45,689 nt of DNA, from positions 1-45,689 of the forward strand of contig NZ_AJXL01000020.1 in NCBI RefSeq assembly GCF_000264055.1, in the 5' to 3' direction. The stretch comes from Flavobacterium sp. ACAM 123. GTDB taxonomy: Bacteria; Bacteroidota; Bacteroidia; Flavobacteriales; Flavobacteriaceae. Below, piece by piece: positions 23,821 to 33,725 of this stretch; the stretch's first letter is position 1; each line of letters begins with the position of its first letter. The translations under genes were made by a program, and so were the position numbers. Below the pieces are notes generated by a model, which saw only the letters and a list, made by a program, of their open reading frames with translations, was not told where the DNA came from and did not search any database.

Positions 23821-24936
23821 GATCGCAATAGTTTTTTTATCTCTTCTTCAAACACATCAACGGTGTATTTTCTGGACCAATCCGCTCCCCTCTTTTGCAC
23901 AGTATTGAAAAGCGCCTGATTATTCAAAAGGGTTTCTAGTTGCAGTACATCTTTTTCTAAATTCATTTCTAACAACATGCCTCTTTTACCCTGATCCAAC
24001 ATAAACGGCACACAGGATACGGCAGTAGCCAAAGGAACACAACCCCAAAACATGCCTTCGGCTATTGCTTTTGGCCAGCCCTCACTTTCAGAAGGCAAAA
24101 CAACAAAATGGCTCCATTGATAGGCTTTTTGCATCACCTCCTTAGACTGATTCCCTTTTAACTTAATATTATTTCCTAAATTATTAATCTTAATGTAGTC
24201 CTCTAATCTATTTCGTTCTATTCCTTCCCCATACAAATCTAAACAAGCATCATATCCTTTCGTTTGTAATAGCTCGAATAATTGTATCGCATACAATGGA
24301 TTTTTACCCTGTACCAATGCTCCGACAAAAATAAAATACTATTTTACCTTTTAATCCTTTTTGAACTAATGGAACTTTATCCGCTTCTTTATAAGAAGCG
24401 GTAAAAAAAGGCTTTATATTTTTAGAACTTCCTTCCCATTCCCCATATACTAAAACATGTATGTTCCTGGTTAGGAATGTATTACTCAATATCCACTTTT
24501 GCATTTTGTAAGTCCAAGGTTGTTTAGATTTAGGGTCCCAATTGCCGGCATATTTCGCAGTTTTGTTTTTTTGAGGAAAGAGGATTTGAACAAAACATCC
24601 AAGTAAACCAATATTGCCAGGACAGCGCAAATGAATGTGATCCGCTTTTTTCATAGCTTGAAATATTTGCCAACTAATTTTAGGGGTTTTAAAAACAGCT
24701 CTAAATAGATTTTTCAACCTTAAAATATCAAAATTTTCAATGGCAATGAATTCAATATTGAGGTGCTCATAAGCACATTCTATAGCCGACTTGAGGAAAG
24801 TAGATTTTGGTGCAACAATAATGAGTTTCTCCACCTGCTTTGTCCAAATATTCATTTCGCGAACATATGGAGCGTAAGCAAAATATTGATTCCCTTCAAA
24901 GAGGTGAGGAACATGAGTAATGATAGCAAAAATCAT
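23817..24936 (-). pseudogene. Glycosyltransferase, GT4 family, split by a one-base frameshift
   Basis: One gene read as two frames. The first, 24936-24304, gives the N-terminal GT-B domain (MIFAIITHVPHLFEG..., a YAPYVREM segment and KADHIHLRCPGNIGL), ending at GKIVFYFCRSIGTG and a stop. The second, 24317-23817, gives the donor domain (QGKNPLYAIQLFELL, DLYGEGIERN, LPSESEGWPKAIAEGM). Removing one T from the TTTT run at 24333-24336 (minus strand) restores GKIVFIFVGALVQGKNP, the usual linker into the donor domain, and a single protein of about 373 residues. ATGA overlaps at both outer ends show it belongs in the operon. It is inactive as written, unless the base is a sequencing error. Confidence 0.88.
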
Positions 24937-25937
24937 TGTTTTTTGATTATTGGTTTATCAAACAATAAACTCCACCATCCCACAGTTCTCCCCACGGCTT
25001 CGGTAAAAGCTCCTTTTTTACTATTTGTCGTAAAGGTATTACTAAAACGAATCCATGTCAATAATATAGTAATCGAATGCCATTTTAGTTTTGCATTCAA
25101 CACTGGTTTGGGGTTTTTAGTTCGCCACACATACCAGCCGTTACGCACGACCATTTTACCATATCGGTATTGATTAGGTCGTCCGGAAGCATTATGGAAA
25201 TGGTTTAATTGTACTTTAGTATTTATTACATTATTTCCAAATTGTAATGCTCGAATACAAAAATCAGCATCTTCATAAAGGCCGTAACCTTCAAAATAAT
25301 TCGAAAATTGTATGCTATCGAAAACTTTCTTCCGAAAGGCAAAAGACATTCCTACTAATAAATCAACCTCATAGGTTTTGCCGTTCAAAGGGAATCCGCA
25401 GGTTCTTCCATGTGAATAATCAGGCATTCTTCCTGGCCCTAAATTGGATTGCAATCCTAAATAATTGCGAAGCACATTACGTTGTCCTTCTTTATATACA
25501 TAATCCCCAAACTCAAAATAACGGTTCTTCTCGTATTTTATATTTGGATTAATTAAACGCCAGGCATTTTCATTTACAGCCACTCCTCCAACTCCTGAAA
25601 CTTCAGGCTTGTTCTCAAAAGTTTTTATTAGTTCTTCAAAATAATTTTTAGTTAATTCCGTATCATCATCCAAAAAAGCAACAATTTCACTATCGGTTGC
25701 CACTTTAGTAATACCATAATTCCTTTGTTTAGTTAAGCCTCTAATGCAATCTGGGACTAAAAAGTACTGAACGTTTTTAAATTTATTTATTTTTAAAAGC
25801 TGCTGAGTCTCCTCGTTTTTAGAGCCATCTATAATTAATATTTCATCGGGATAAACTATTTGTTGTTGAATTGAAAGCAACAATTTCAGCAAAGGCTGTG
25901 GGCGCATGTAGGTACATATAACAAGAGACAATTTCAT
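24933..25937 (-). CDS. Glycosyltransferase, GT2 family
   Basis: An inverting GT-A enzyme of 334 residues. The start is MKLSLVICTYMRPQPL, followed by DEILIIDGS and the metal-binding DDDTEL near residue 111. A later LYEDADFCIRALQFG segment carries the acidic residues typical of the catalytic base region. I use ATG 25937, which overlaps the stop of the upstream gene (TAATG). An upstream TTG at 25943 would add only two residues. No membrane helices are evident. The ATGA overlap at its end couples it to the split GT4 gene. Confidence 0.9.
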   Translation of the reverse strand: MKLSLVICTYMRPQPLLKLLLSIQQQIVYPDEILIIDGSKNEETQQLLKINKFKNVQYFLVPDCIRGLTKQRNYGITKVATDSEIVAFLDDDTELTKNYFEELIKTFENKPEVSGVGGVAVNENAWRLINPNIKYEKNRYFEFGDYVYKEGQRNVLRNYLGLQSNLGPGRMPDYSHGRTCGFPLNGKTYEVDLLVGMSFAFRKKVFDSIQFSNYFEGYGLYEDADFCIRALQFGNNVINTKVQLNHFHNASGRPNQYRYGKMVVRNGWYVWRTKNPKPVLNAKLKWHSITILLTWIRFSNTFTTNSKKGAFTEAVGRTVGWWSLLFDKPIIKKQ

Positions 25938-27475
25938 TACCAATTATTTAGTTGAGTTGCCCAAAATACACTTTGATTCCATTGTTTTCTAAAATTTACC
26001 CAATAAAGAATTGGGTTTTTAATTTTTTGGTGCTTATAGTACTTAAAAAAAAGTATTGTTTTATAGCCTCTAATTTGTTCTGTTGTATTGTTCAAAATCT
26101 GATACAGCATTATTGTTGGAGCGGGTTTTGGTTGAACATCTTCTTCATGCCATTGCAACATAGGCTTTGTTCTAAAACCTCCAACGGGAGCTTTTAAATG
26201 TAGAATACCAGGCTCTGGTAAATATAAAATATCGCATCCTTGCTTTCGCAATTGCATCCCAAAATCACCGTCTTCACCAAAACCAAATTCGTACCCCATG
26301 TTAAATTTACAATCCTTCAAACTTTGGGCAAACACAAAACTACAACCTGCTCCAAAGGTCATCCATTGAAAAACCACCTTTTCATTTTTACGTTCTTTTT
26401 TCTGGGAACACCTTATTGAAACGGCCTTTACACCAAGATTATCAATTGCTACAAATACTTTGCGAATAAAAGAAGTTGTAATTCTAATATCATCATCGGC
26501 AAAAAAAACCCAATCACTTGTAATATGCTCTAAAGCAATATTACGTGCATTACAGGCTCCTGATTGATGGGTAAAAGTATGTTTTATAACAAACGGCCAA
26601 CTTTCATTAGTCAAATAATCTAATTCTGATTTACTTGCTTCATCTGGATTTTGCTCTACAATAATAACATTTTTCGGCGGGAGAGTTTGTGATTTTAAAT
26701 CACACAAAATATCGTATAAATATTTTTTTCTGCCAATAGTAGGAATAATTACATCTAACGTTTTTTTACCAATACTTTCTTTCTGAGATTGCACCTTGAT
26801 ACAATCAAAATTTATTTTGTTTTTACCTCTCTTTTTATAAAAGAAAGAACGAAAGAACGGAAGCAGCAGGAGCCTTCGTTCGTAAATCATAAAATTCAAC
26901 AACAATATAAAAACCCATCGCGTTTTATAATGTTGTTTTACAAATCTAAAAAGTTTGTATTTAGTCTCTTTCACTGCGACCCCCGCTTGATTATGTATTA
27001 AAAGACCTGGTTCTGAATAACACACTAGTCCTTCTCTCATACCCAGCTTTGCTAAAGAAGATAAAAAATAATCAAAATCTTTCTCAAAAGAAATTTCTGA
27101 TTTCAAAGCCAATAAAACCGAAGCATGCATTCCTCCCACAAAACCACTCATTTGCCATGTTGCATAGGGCACCTTTTTATTGACTCGTATAAATGGAGAT
27201 TCGTCAACATAACCAATTCCTTTATCTAAAAATGGAGTATCACAAGAATTGTAGGATAACAATAATTTATTATGATGAAATAGTTTCGGAATTTCCGAAA
27301 TATTTAACTGTTCTTTTGCACTTTCATGACACCAAATTAAAAGAGAATCCGGATATTCTTTGGCTACTAGAAGCAAAAAATTGCTTATGGATACCTTACT
27401 GGCTTTGTCAATGTTAACAGCTTCTGCATTCGTTACTGCGGTTACCTTATGATAATCATGATAAATTAGTAGCAT
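25937..27475 (-). CDS. Two-part protein: unusual N-terminal region plus GT2 glycosyltransferase
   Basis: A 512-residue protein. The C-terminal half (from about residue 238, TLDVIIPTIGRKKYLYD) is a clear GT2 domain, with VIIVEQNP, the ACNARNIAL segment, metal site FFADDDIRI near residue 328 and GFGEDGDFGMQLR. The N-terminal 230 residues do not start like a GT2, but contain pieces reminiscent of one (YATWQMSGFVGGMHASVL, YSEPGLLIHN), so it may be a degenerate or second transferase domain. A basic hydrophobic stretch (about 190-215) links the halves. It lies four bases after the FkbM gene upstream. Confidence 0.85.
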   Translation of the reverse strand: MLLIYHDYHKVTAVTNAEAVNIDKASKVSISNFLLLVAKEYPDSLLIWCHESAKEQLNISEIPKLFHHNKLLLSYNSCDTPFLDKGIGYVDESPFIRVNKKVPYATWQMSGFVGGMHASVLLALKSEISFEKDFDYFLSSLAKLGMREGLVCYSEPGLLIHNQAGVAVKETKYKLFRFVKQHYKTRWVFILLLNFMIYERRLLLLPFFRSFFYKKRGKNKINFDCIKVQSQKESIGKKTLDVIIPTIGRKKYLYDILCDLKSQTLPPKNVIIVEQNPDEASKSELDYLTNESWPFVIKHTFTHQSGACNARNIALEHITSDWVFFADDDIRITTSFIRKVFVAIDNLGVKAVSIRCSQKKERKNEKVVFQWMTFGAGCSFVFAQSLKDCKFNMGYEFGFGEDGDFGMQLRKQGCDILYLPEPGILHLKAPVGGFRTKPMLQWHEEDVQPKPAPTIMLYQILNNTTEQIRGYKTILFFKYYKHQKIKNPILYWVNFRKQWNQSVFWATQLNNW

Positions 27476-27479
27476 TTAA

Positions 27480-28290
27480 TTAATTTAGTATTGACTCTCC
27501 TGCGAAAGTAATGATTTCATTCTTTCTAAATCGTACCGTTTTAAAGGGATAATTGATTTTCTTGAAAAACTCCTCTACCTTGATATAGGTCTGTTCACCG
27601 TTTACAACATGATAAGAGGCAATCGCAAAATTTGGTTTCAAGTTTTGAATGGTTTGCACGCATCCATCTAAGGCTTCAATTTCGGCACCTTCTATATCCA
27701 TTTTTATAAAATCAAGTTTATTAATACTATTTTTCACAACCCAGTCATCAATCCGCACCGCCTCTTTCTTTACACAATTGTTCGTATCTGGTATCCAAAC
27801 AGCAGAAGAGCCTACTGTTCCTGCTTCATAAAAATCGACCAACATATTTTCATTCCACAACATCAATTCTTTAATTACTATATTTTCTGTAAGCTCCTTA
27901 TTTAATTCTATATTACTAATTATTCTCTTAATATTAAACTTGTCGGGTTCAAACGCATATACGATTCCATCTGCTCCAATCAATTTTGAAAATAAAACGG
28001 ATAAATGTCCACAATTTGCTCCAGCATCAACAATGACATCACCCTTTTTTACTTTATAAAAATGCTGGTAATAATTAAAATCAGGCACTACAAAATAAAG
28101 GGCTTCATTAGTAATCATAGACAAGCCTTTGAAGGTTGTTTTATAAAGCACCTGGTTCGCATTTTTACTTATAAGTTCATATTTCGTTTGTTTAGGTTTA
28201 TTCAAACGATAATACAATAACTTTAATCTCTCTTTGGCGTCACCTTTAGGAATCAGCTTACTAATTAATTTTTTTTATCCTTTTATTCAT
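27480..28290 (-). CDS. FkbM-family methyltransferase, one-base frameshift near the start
   Basis: An S-adenosylmethionine-dependent O-methyltransferase, probably methylating a sugar of the surface glycan. The main frame (28217-27480, 245 aa) has the SAM motif VIVDAGANCGHLSVLF, the acidic FEPDKFN and the FkbM mark LDFIKMDIEGAEIEAL. Its first codon there is a TTG inside the protein. The natural start is ATG 28290 (MNKRIKK), which overlaps the upstream GT4 stop as ATGA. The joining sequence, LISKLIPKGDAKERLKLLYY, is open but out of frame by one base, because an A-tract is 8 long (28269-28276) where 7 would keep the frame. The domain itself is complete. Confidence 0.88.
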
Positions 28291-29441
28291 TTTGATTCAA
28301 TTACACTAGTATAAAAATCCAAGCTCTGTTTTGCCACTACTTCTATACTAAATTTTTCAACTACTTTTTTCCTCGCTTGTATACCAAACTGTTTTTGCAA
28401 ATCCTTATTTTCCAATAGTTCCAAAATTCGAATCGCATATCCGATATGATCTGTGGGATGGACCAAAAAGCCATTGACTCCATTATCAATTACTTCGGAA
28501 GCCCAACCTATGTTTGAAGCCACAATTGGCTTCCTCATCGCCATCGCTTCGATCCAAGAAACGGGTAAGGCCTCGGCAAATGTAGGAAAAACACATAATG
28601 AAGCTTCATTAATATGAGTTTTTATCTCCTGATAGGGTACGCTGCCCAAATAGCTTACTTGTCGCAAAGCTGCTGGTGTGAACAATTGCTGCATCATTTG
28701 CCATGTGGAAGGATTCCCAGAGATCACATCGGGAACATCCCTGCCCACTAAGATTAATGTTGCTTCGGGATTTTTAAGAACCACTTCATTGAAAATGAAC
28801 GGCAGTTCCAGCAATCCTTTTTTTCGGATTAGACTGCCGAAGTATAGGATATTATTATTGTCTGGCTTATTATTCTTGTCGCTTTCATTAAACAAACGAA
28901 TATCTATCGAATTCGGAATAATACTAAAATCCTTTTGCAATCCGAACACTTCGTTGGTTAAATCAGCTGTGAATTGACTAACTGATAGTAAGGCATCGGC
29001 TTTTTGTAGTGATCTTCCTTCGTGAAATTTATTAATCCATTTTACAGGACGCTGATCTAAATGACAAAAATATGTGTCAGAACCGTTGAGTCGAATCACC
29101 ACTGGACAATATTTGGGTCGTATAAAAGAGGTAATCCCGGTCCAATCTGCTGCTTCTACAATATCAACTTGCTTTGTATCGAATAATTGATTTATTATTT
29201 TCTCCAGCTTTTTCCGGGTAAAATACCAAGAGAGCCCTTTCACTTTAACGTTTTTAATTTGCTGAATTAAAACTCCATTATCGTCAAAAATGGTTTCCAC
29301 TTTTTGCCCATAGACTAATACTCGAGCTTCATGACCTTCCTGAATCAATCCCAAAGCCAAGTTTTTTATACTAGTACCAATGCCTCCGGAGCTTCCTGTT
29401 CTGGCATGAGGATATTCTGATGTCAAAAACGTTATTTTCAT
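28287..29441 (-). CDS. Glycosyltransferase, GT4 family
   Basis: A GT-B transferase of 384 residues with no frame problems. The N-terminal acceptor domain shows the glycine-rich TGSSGGIGTSIKNLALGL loop and the VDIVEAADWTG segment. The donor domain has ILYFGSLIRKKGLLELP, LVGRDVPD, and the region FPTFAEALPVSWIEAMAMRKP with NGVNGFLV after it. An ATGA overlap couples it to the FkbM gene downstream. A 332-base gap separates it from the MBOAT gene upstream, so it may begin a new transcript. Confidence 0.92.
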   Translation of the reverse strand: MKITFLTSEYPHARTGSSGGIGTSIKNLALGLIQEGHEARVLVYGQKVETIFDDNGVLIQQIKNVKVKGLSWYFTRKKLEKIINQLFDTKQVDIVEAADWTGITSFIRPKYCPVVIRLNGSDTYFCHLDQRPVKWINKFHEGRSLQKADALLSVSQFTADLTNEVFGLQKDFSIIPNSIDIRLFNESDKNNKPDNNNILYFGSLIRKKGLLELPFIFNEVVLKNPEATLILVGRDVPDVISGNPSTWQMMQQLFTPAALRQVSYLGSVPYQEIKTHINEASLCVFPTFAEALPVSWIEAMAMRKPIVASNIGWASEVIDNGVNGFLVHPTDHIGYAIRILELLENKDLQKQFGIQARKKVVEKFSIEVVAKQSLDFYTSVIESK

Positions 29442-29773
29442 TTTTTTTGTAAAATTAAAAATCTTTTATAAAACATGCTGTAACCTTCATACTCCTCTAT
29501 CATTCCTATTTCTAAAAGAATAAAACTTTTGCAGACATAGCTTCGGACCTATCCTCATAACACCACTCCTGATCAATTTCAATAATTACATTCCTTATAT
29601 TAAATCTATACCCTTCCATTAATTATAACATTAAATGAACTTTAAATATCGCTCATTCACTTTTGAATCTTATACATCATCAATTTTTCCTCGACGAAAA
29701 AAGCCCTAATATAATATAGATATAATCTGAAAGTATCAAAGCTATTTGGCTACCAAGTCAATTATTTTAATCA
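29442..29773. other. Gene-free gap between the MBOAT and GT4 genes
   Basis: 332 bases, very AT-rich, with no open frame, TAnnTTTG promoter or RNA gene that I recognise. A small palindrome ATTTTAAT-C-ATTAAAAT at 29764-29780 spans the MBOAT stop but lacks the GC content and T-run of a terminator. Confidence 0.5.
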
Positions 29774-31203
29774 TTAAAATTGAAAATAAATAAATTCTTG
29801 ATAATCTGAATAGGTTCCTAATGTGATAATCGTCAAGAGACACAATGCCAACTTTATATTTTCCTGTTTTCCAGAAATAGGTTCAATCTTATTTCTACTA
29901 TTCCATTCGACTAAAATAAAAACAAAAATCATTAGTAATAATTCGTAGCTGTATCGCTCATGTTCCAAAAATTGTGGAATAAATTCAAGATTGGTAAAAA
30001 TACGTTGAATATATTCAACTGCTATAGTAATTGATTTCGCCCTAAAAAATACCCATGCCAAGCATGTCAATGAGAAAGTGACCGGGATATTTAGTATTAC
30101 TTTGAGCGAACTCCACTTCCAATACAAATAGTATCTATATGGGTTCGGTTTTTTTTAAGTAACAGTAAGGGCAAGAAATACATGGCATTGATAAAACCCC
30201 AGGCTATATAGGTCCAATTAGCGCCATGCCAAAAACCACTTAATAAGAAGATCACAAATACATTCCGTACTTGTCCCCACTTGCTAACTTTACTGCCGCC
30301 TAGGGGAATATACACATAATCCCGAAACCAGGAAGACAGGGAAATATGCCATCTCCGCCAAAACTCGGCAATATCACGGGAAAAATAGGGGAAATTAAAA
30401 TTACGCAACAAATCTAATCCAAATAACTTCGACATACCCAAAGCCATATCCGAATAACCCGAAAAATCCCCGTAAATCTGAAAAGCAAAGTAGACCGTAC
30501 CCAAAATTAACGATAAAGAATTCATGGATTCATAATGATCAAAAATCGCATTGGCATAAGTAGCGCAAGTATCTGCAATTACTACCTTTTTTAATAAGCC
30601 CCATATGATTAGGTATACGCCTTCCTTGGCTTGGCTAAAATTAAAGTCTCTTTTTATTTTTACTTGGGGTAATAAATGTGTGGCTCTTTCAATGGGACCT
30701 GCAACCAATAGCGGAAAATAACATACAAATAGCGAGTAATCGACGAAGTTTTTTTCGGCCTTGATGCGTTTGTAATAAATATCAATCACATAGGACAAAC
30801 CATGGAAAGTATAAAACGAAATCCCCACTGGGAGAATCACATTTAACAATAACGGACTGGATTGTATCCCTACAGATTGCAACATTTCCGAAAATGAAGA
30901 TGCGAAAAAATTGTAATATTTAAAGACTGAAAGAAAACCTAGATTAACGATGATACTCAACCAAAACCAAAATTTTCTCCCCTTTTCAGTTCTTCCTTTT
31001 TCGATTTGTAGGGCGGTATAATAATCTAAGACGGTCGAGAATACCAGTAAAAAAAGGAAACGCCAATCCCAACAAGAGTAAAAATAATAACTGGCAACAA
31101 TAAGGAGTGTATTCTGGCTACTTTTGGTTTTATTAAATACAAACCAATATAAAATAAAAACAATTGGTAGAAATAAGGCAAAAGCAAATGAGTTGAAAAA
31201 CAT
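29774..31203 (-). pseudogene. MBOAT-family O-acyltransferase (AlgI/DltB-like), split by a one-base frameshift
   Basis: A polytopic membrane enzyme that passes acyl (usually acetyl) groups across the inner membrane onto exported polysaccharide. The frame 31203-30097 covers about 350 residues with the MBOAT core: YVIDIYYKRIKAE, PIERATHLLPQ, GYSDMALGMSKLFG, FPYFSRDIAEFWRRWHISLS and the catalytic-histidine motif FWHGANWTYI. It then runs out of frame in an 8-base A-tract (30149-30156). Nine As would give KKKPNPYRYYLYWKWS and continue into the second frame (to 29774), which supplies the last helices including FSLTCLAWVFFRAKS. The whole would be about 476 residues, normal for AlgI. The nearby SGNH-like gene (33726-34610) is its likely partner. 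Confidence 0.88.
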
Positions 31204-31222
31204 AAATAATACTTATAAACTT

Positions 31223-32305
31223 TTATTGAATCAAATTAAAATGATTGTGGACCATTTTCTCTAAGGAAAAAGAATCTTCTATTAATCCTCTGGTATTAGT
31301 GCTAATTTTTTGATCGCCTAAATATACATTTATAAGTATTTCGCTAAGACTACGACTCTTTTTTACTACATAAATAAAACCATTTTCTCCATCTGCAATT
31401 GCTTCTTCATTTCCACCAACATTGGTAGTAATCACAGGCACATTTGCGGCTAAACTTTCCAATATCGAAAGACTGAAACACTCCATATGGGTGGGTTGTA
31501 TCATGTAATCATATTGGCAGAATATTTCATTCAAATTGGGTTTACTCCCCATAAATATGAAACTATGCTCTACTTGCTTAGTTAGAGTTCTTTGGAGTAA
31601 AACCTCTTTATAAGGCCCATCTCCATAAACAGCTATTTGTAGTTCATTTTTAATGGCTGTTGGCAACAAGGCAACGGCATCAATTAAGTCTTGAATTCCT
31701 TTCGATTCCCTTAAATGCGAAACCACCAGAAAACTGGGTTTCTTATAATTCCTGTCCGTTCGTACTTTTATGCCCTCAATGAGAACTCCATTGTAAATTA
31801 TAATACTTTTAGACTTCAAGTGATTGCCAAAATCTTTCCAAAGTTCATTCACCGTATAATTAGAAACACCTACAAATAAATTAATATATCGTGAAAACAA
31901 GAGCCCCTTTATTTTTTTTTCTACCCTTTTCTTAAATGGATACCCATACAATGGTCTTGGATTGTGGTCTACCACGATAATTTCAGCATTAGACGCTTGT
32001 TTTAATTTATAGAAAAAAGGCGTACAGAGTTCTACAAAATGTGTGATAATGTGAGTATAAGCCAATCTATTTTTTTTACAGCTTTGCAAGAAATAAGTTT
32101 CTAAATTTTGGTTTTTGGCTTCTATTATTGCTAGTTTAGAATAGCCTCCATGACTGGCCATATTTGGAAAAAACCAATCAATCTGAATGTCATTTTCCCT
32201 GCATTTTTTGTCAAACAACCAGAAAAAATGATCCATGCCTCCTACCCGTTCTGGCAAGAGTTCGTAATTACAAACTAGGGCTATTTTTCTTGACACTATG
32301 CCCAT
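31223..32305 (-). CDS. Glycosyltransferase, GT4 family
   Basis: A GT-B transferase of 360 residues. The N-terminal domain contains NYELLPERVGGMDHFFWLF, where VGGMD matches the acceptor-site glycine loop. The donor domain shows LVVSHLRESKGIQDL, IAVYGDGPY and the region PTHMECFSLSILESLAANVPVI followed by GENGFIY. The start overlaps the end of the upstream 463-aa gene by 10 bases, and MBOAT follows after 19 bases. Sugar and linkage are unknown. Confidence 0.92.
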   Translation of the reverse strand: MGIVSRKIALVCNYELLPERVGGMDHFFWLFDKKCRENDIQIDWFFPNMASHGGYSKLAIIEAKNQNLETYFLQSCKKNRLAYTHIITHFVELCTPFFYKLKQASNAEIIVVDHNPRPLYGYPFKKRVEKKIKGLLFSRYINLFVGVSNYTVNELWKDFGNHLKSKSIIIYNGVLIEGIKVRTDRNYKKPSFLVVSHLRESKGIQDLIDAVALLPTAIKNELQIAVYGDGPYKEVLLQRTLTKQVEHSFIFMGSKPNLNEIFCQYDYMIQPTHMECFSLSILESLAANVPVITTNVGGNEEAIADGENGFIYVVKKSRSLSEILINVYLGDQKISTNTRGLIEDSFSLEKMVHNHFNLIQ

Positions 32306-33687
32306 TTTAATAATGTTTCAGCTATTCGCTTTCCTGTGCCTTGCAATGGTTTTGAAACTTGCATTTTTAATAGATTCTCTCTGTTTTTTGCATCCAAATA
32401 AATATTATCTAAATACCAATTGATATACTCCAATAACTCCTTCTCATTTTTAGCAATTTTTGTAGCTTCACTATTCACCACATTAATAAGATGAGTATAA
32501 CTCAAAAAACGCTGATCATCATAGAGACCGTTTTCATTAGTCCCAAAAACAGTATTGATAACAGGCTTGTAAAATTGCATAAAATCTAAACTCATCGTCG
32601 AGAGCATATTGATATTCAAGTCTGAAAATTCTAAAACACTACGTAAGTCAATAACATCTTCAACAGAGGGAACACGCTGAGACCATTCCTCCTGATGCCC
32701 TTTTCTAGATAAACTCCATTGAGGATAATTCCATTTGATAAAAGGAAATTCTTTAGCTATAGCCTTAAATCGAATTGAATCTTCAGCAGGAGAGGTCCTA
32801 ATCAATAGTTCAACATTGGGTATTTTTACCTGAAGTATAGCATTAGCAATCGTTGAAATATACAATTCATCATTTTTACTGGTGGATATATCGCCACAAC
32901 TAAAACAAATTATTTTTTTTGATGGATTTAAATCAAATTTGGCAGTAAATTTTTGTTTGGTAGATTGGTATCGTTCCAAGACATAGGGTTCAAATTGTGG
33001 CGCACCCACTACTTCAATAGCTGAATCTTTTAATGCTGTGTAAAAATGTAATAATTCACTTTTCATCAAATCACTCCAGACCAAAAAATAATTGAAGTTA
33101 GCAGCCATCCTTCCTTTCGACGCCAAATTATCCCAACTAAAAATAAAAGAGGCCGTTTTTAGTTGCAGTTGTGTTGCTTCATAAGCCAAAGGGGCAATAA
33201 ATGGAGGTCTTTGATGGGTGAAAAATAGCAAATCAAAACCTTCCTTTTGTAGCATTTTCTTGTACCCAAGAGTTACTTCATGATTCTTAAAACTCCATTG
33301 CTGACATTTCTCGTACCATTGAATCCATTTTTCAGAATGAAAAACAGATGTAAATCGAAAAATAAATCGAGTCGCAAAACCTCGGGCTGTTTTGGCTTTG
33401 GTCTTATTTCCTTCATAATTATCTAATATTCCAAAATTATCGTTTTTATGCAATCGCAAATGCGCCACCTCTTTTGCTTTTCTAAAAAACCACGTTGGGA
33501 ATTTTTCAATAAAAACTGGCAGCTCGATAATTCTAGACTTTGTAACATAATCTGAATAGTTTTCAGCAGGCAAACAAGACAAAATAACTACCTCATCAAA
33601 ATATTTTTCAACCTCAAGCAAGAAATCACTTAGAATAAAATTCCTAAACCCCACACCGTCTGTGATTACTACACCTAGTTTTTTCAT
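32296..33687 (-). CDS. Unrecognised 463-aa polysaccharide-locus protein, possibly a GT-B-like transferase
   Basis: I do not recognise a family with certainty. It is a soluble protein of 463 residues with alternating strand/helix pattern. It opens MKKLGVVITDGVGFRNFILSD, like a nucleotide-sugar or glycan-acting enzyme. Residues around 190-200 read FSWDNLASKGRM, similar to the W-D-x-x-x-x-K pattern in capsule glycero/ribitol-phosphotransferase-like proteins, and FSCGDIS... followed by NVELLIRTSP resembles the start of a second Rossmann domain. A C-terminal STMSLDFMQFYKPVI could be a donor-side motif. It may be the missing transferase for the nonulosonic acid or a phosphate substituent; this is speculation. 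It lies between the SGNH-like gene and a GT4 gene, with 38-base and -10-base spacings. Confidence 0.8.
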   Translation of the reverse strand: MKKLGVVITDGVGFRNFILSDFLLEVEKYFDEVVILSCLPAENYSDYVTKSRIIELPVFIEKFPTWFFRKAKEVAHLRLHKNDNFGILDNYEGNKTKAKTARGFATRFIFRFTSVFHSEKWIQWYEKCQQWSFKNHEVTLGYKKMLQKEGFDLLFFTHQRPPFIAPLAYEATQLQLKTASFIFSWDNLASKGRMAANFNYFLVWSDLMKSELLHFYTALKDSAIEVVGAPQFEPYVLERYQSTKQKFTAKFDLNPSKKIICFSCGDISTSKNDELYISTIANAILQVKIPNVELLIRTSPAEDSIRFKAIAKEFPFIKWNYPQWSLSRKGHQEEWSQRVPSVEDVIDLRSVLEFSDLNINMLSTMSLDFMQFYKPVINTVFGTNENGLYDDQRFLSYTHLINVVNSEATKIAKNEKELLEYINWYLDNIYLDAKNRENLLKMQVSKPLQGTGKRIAETLLKWA

Positions 33688-33725
33688 TTACTCTATTAAA
33701 TTAGAATTGTCTATGATTATACAGT

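Noticed and set aside
24763-25173. 136-aa plus-strand open frame across two glycosyltransferase genes
   Set aside because: It runs opposite two clearly coding frames joined by an ATGA overlap; no motif of its own.
29764-29780. Palindrome ATTTTAAT-C-ATTAAAAT at the MBOAT stop as a terminator
   Set aside because: All-AT stem of 8 bp with no following T-run in the transcription direction; too weak to call.
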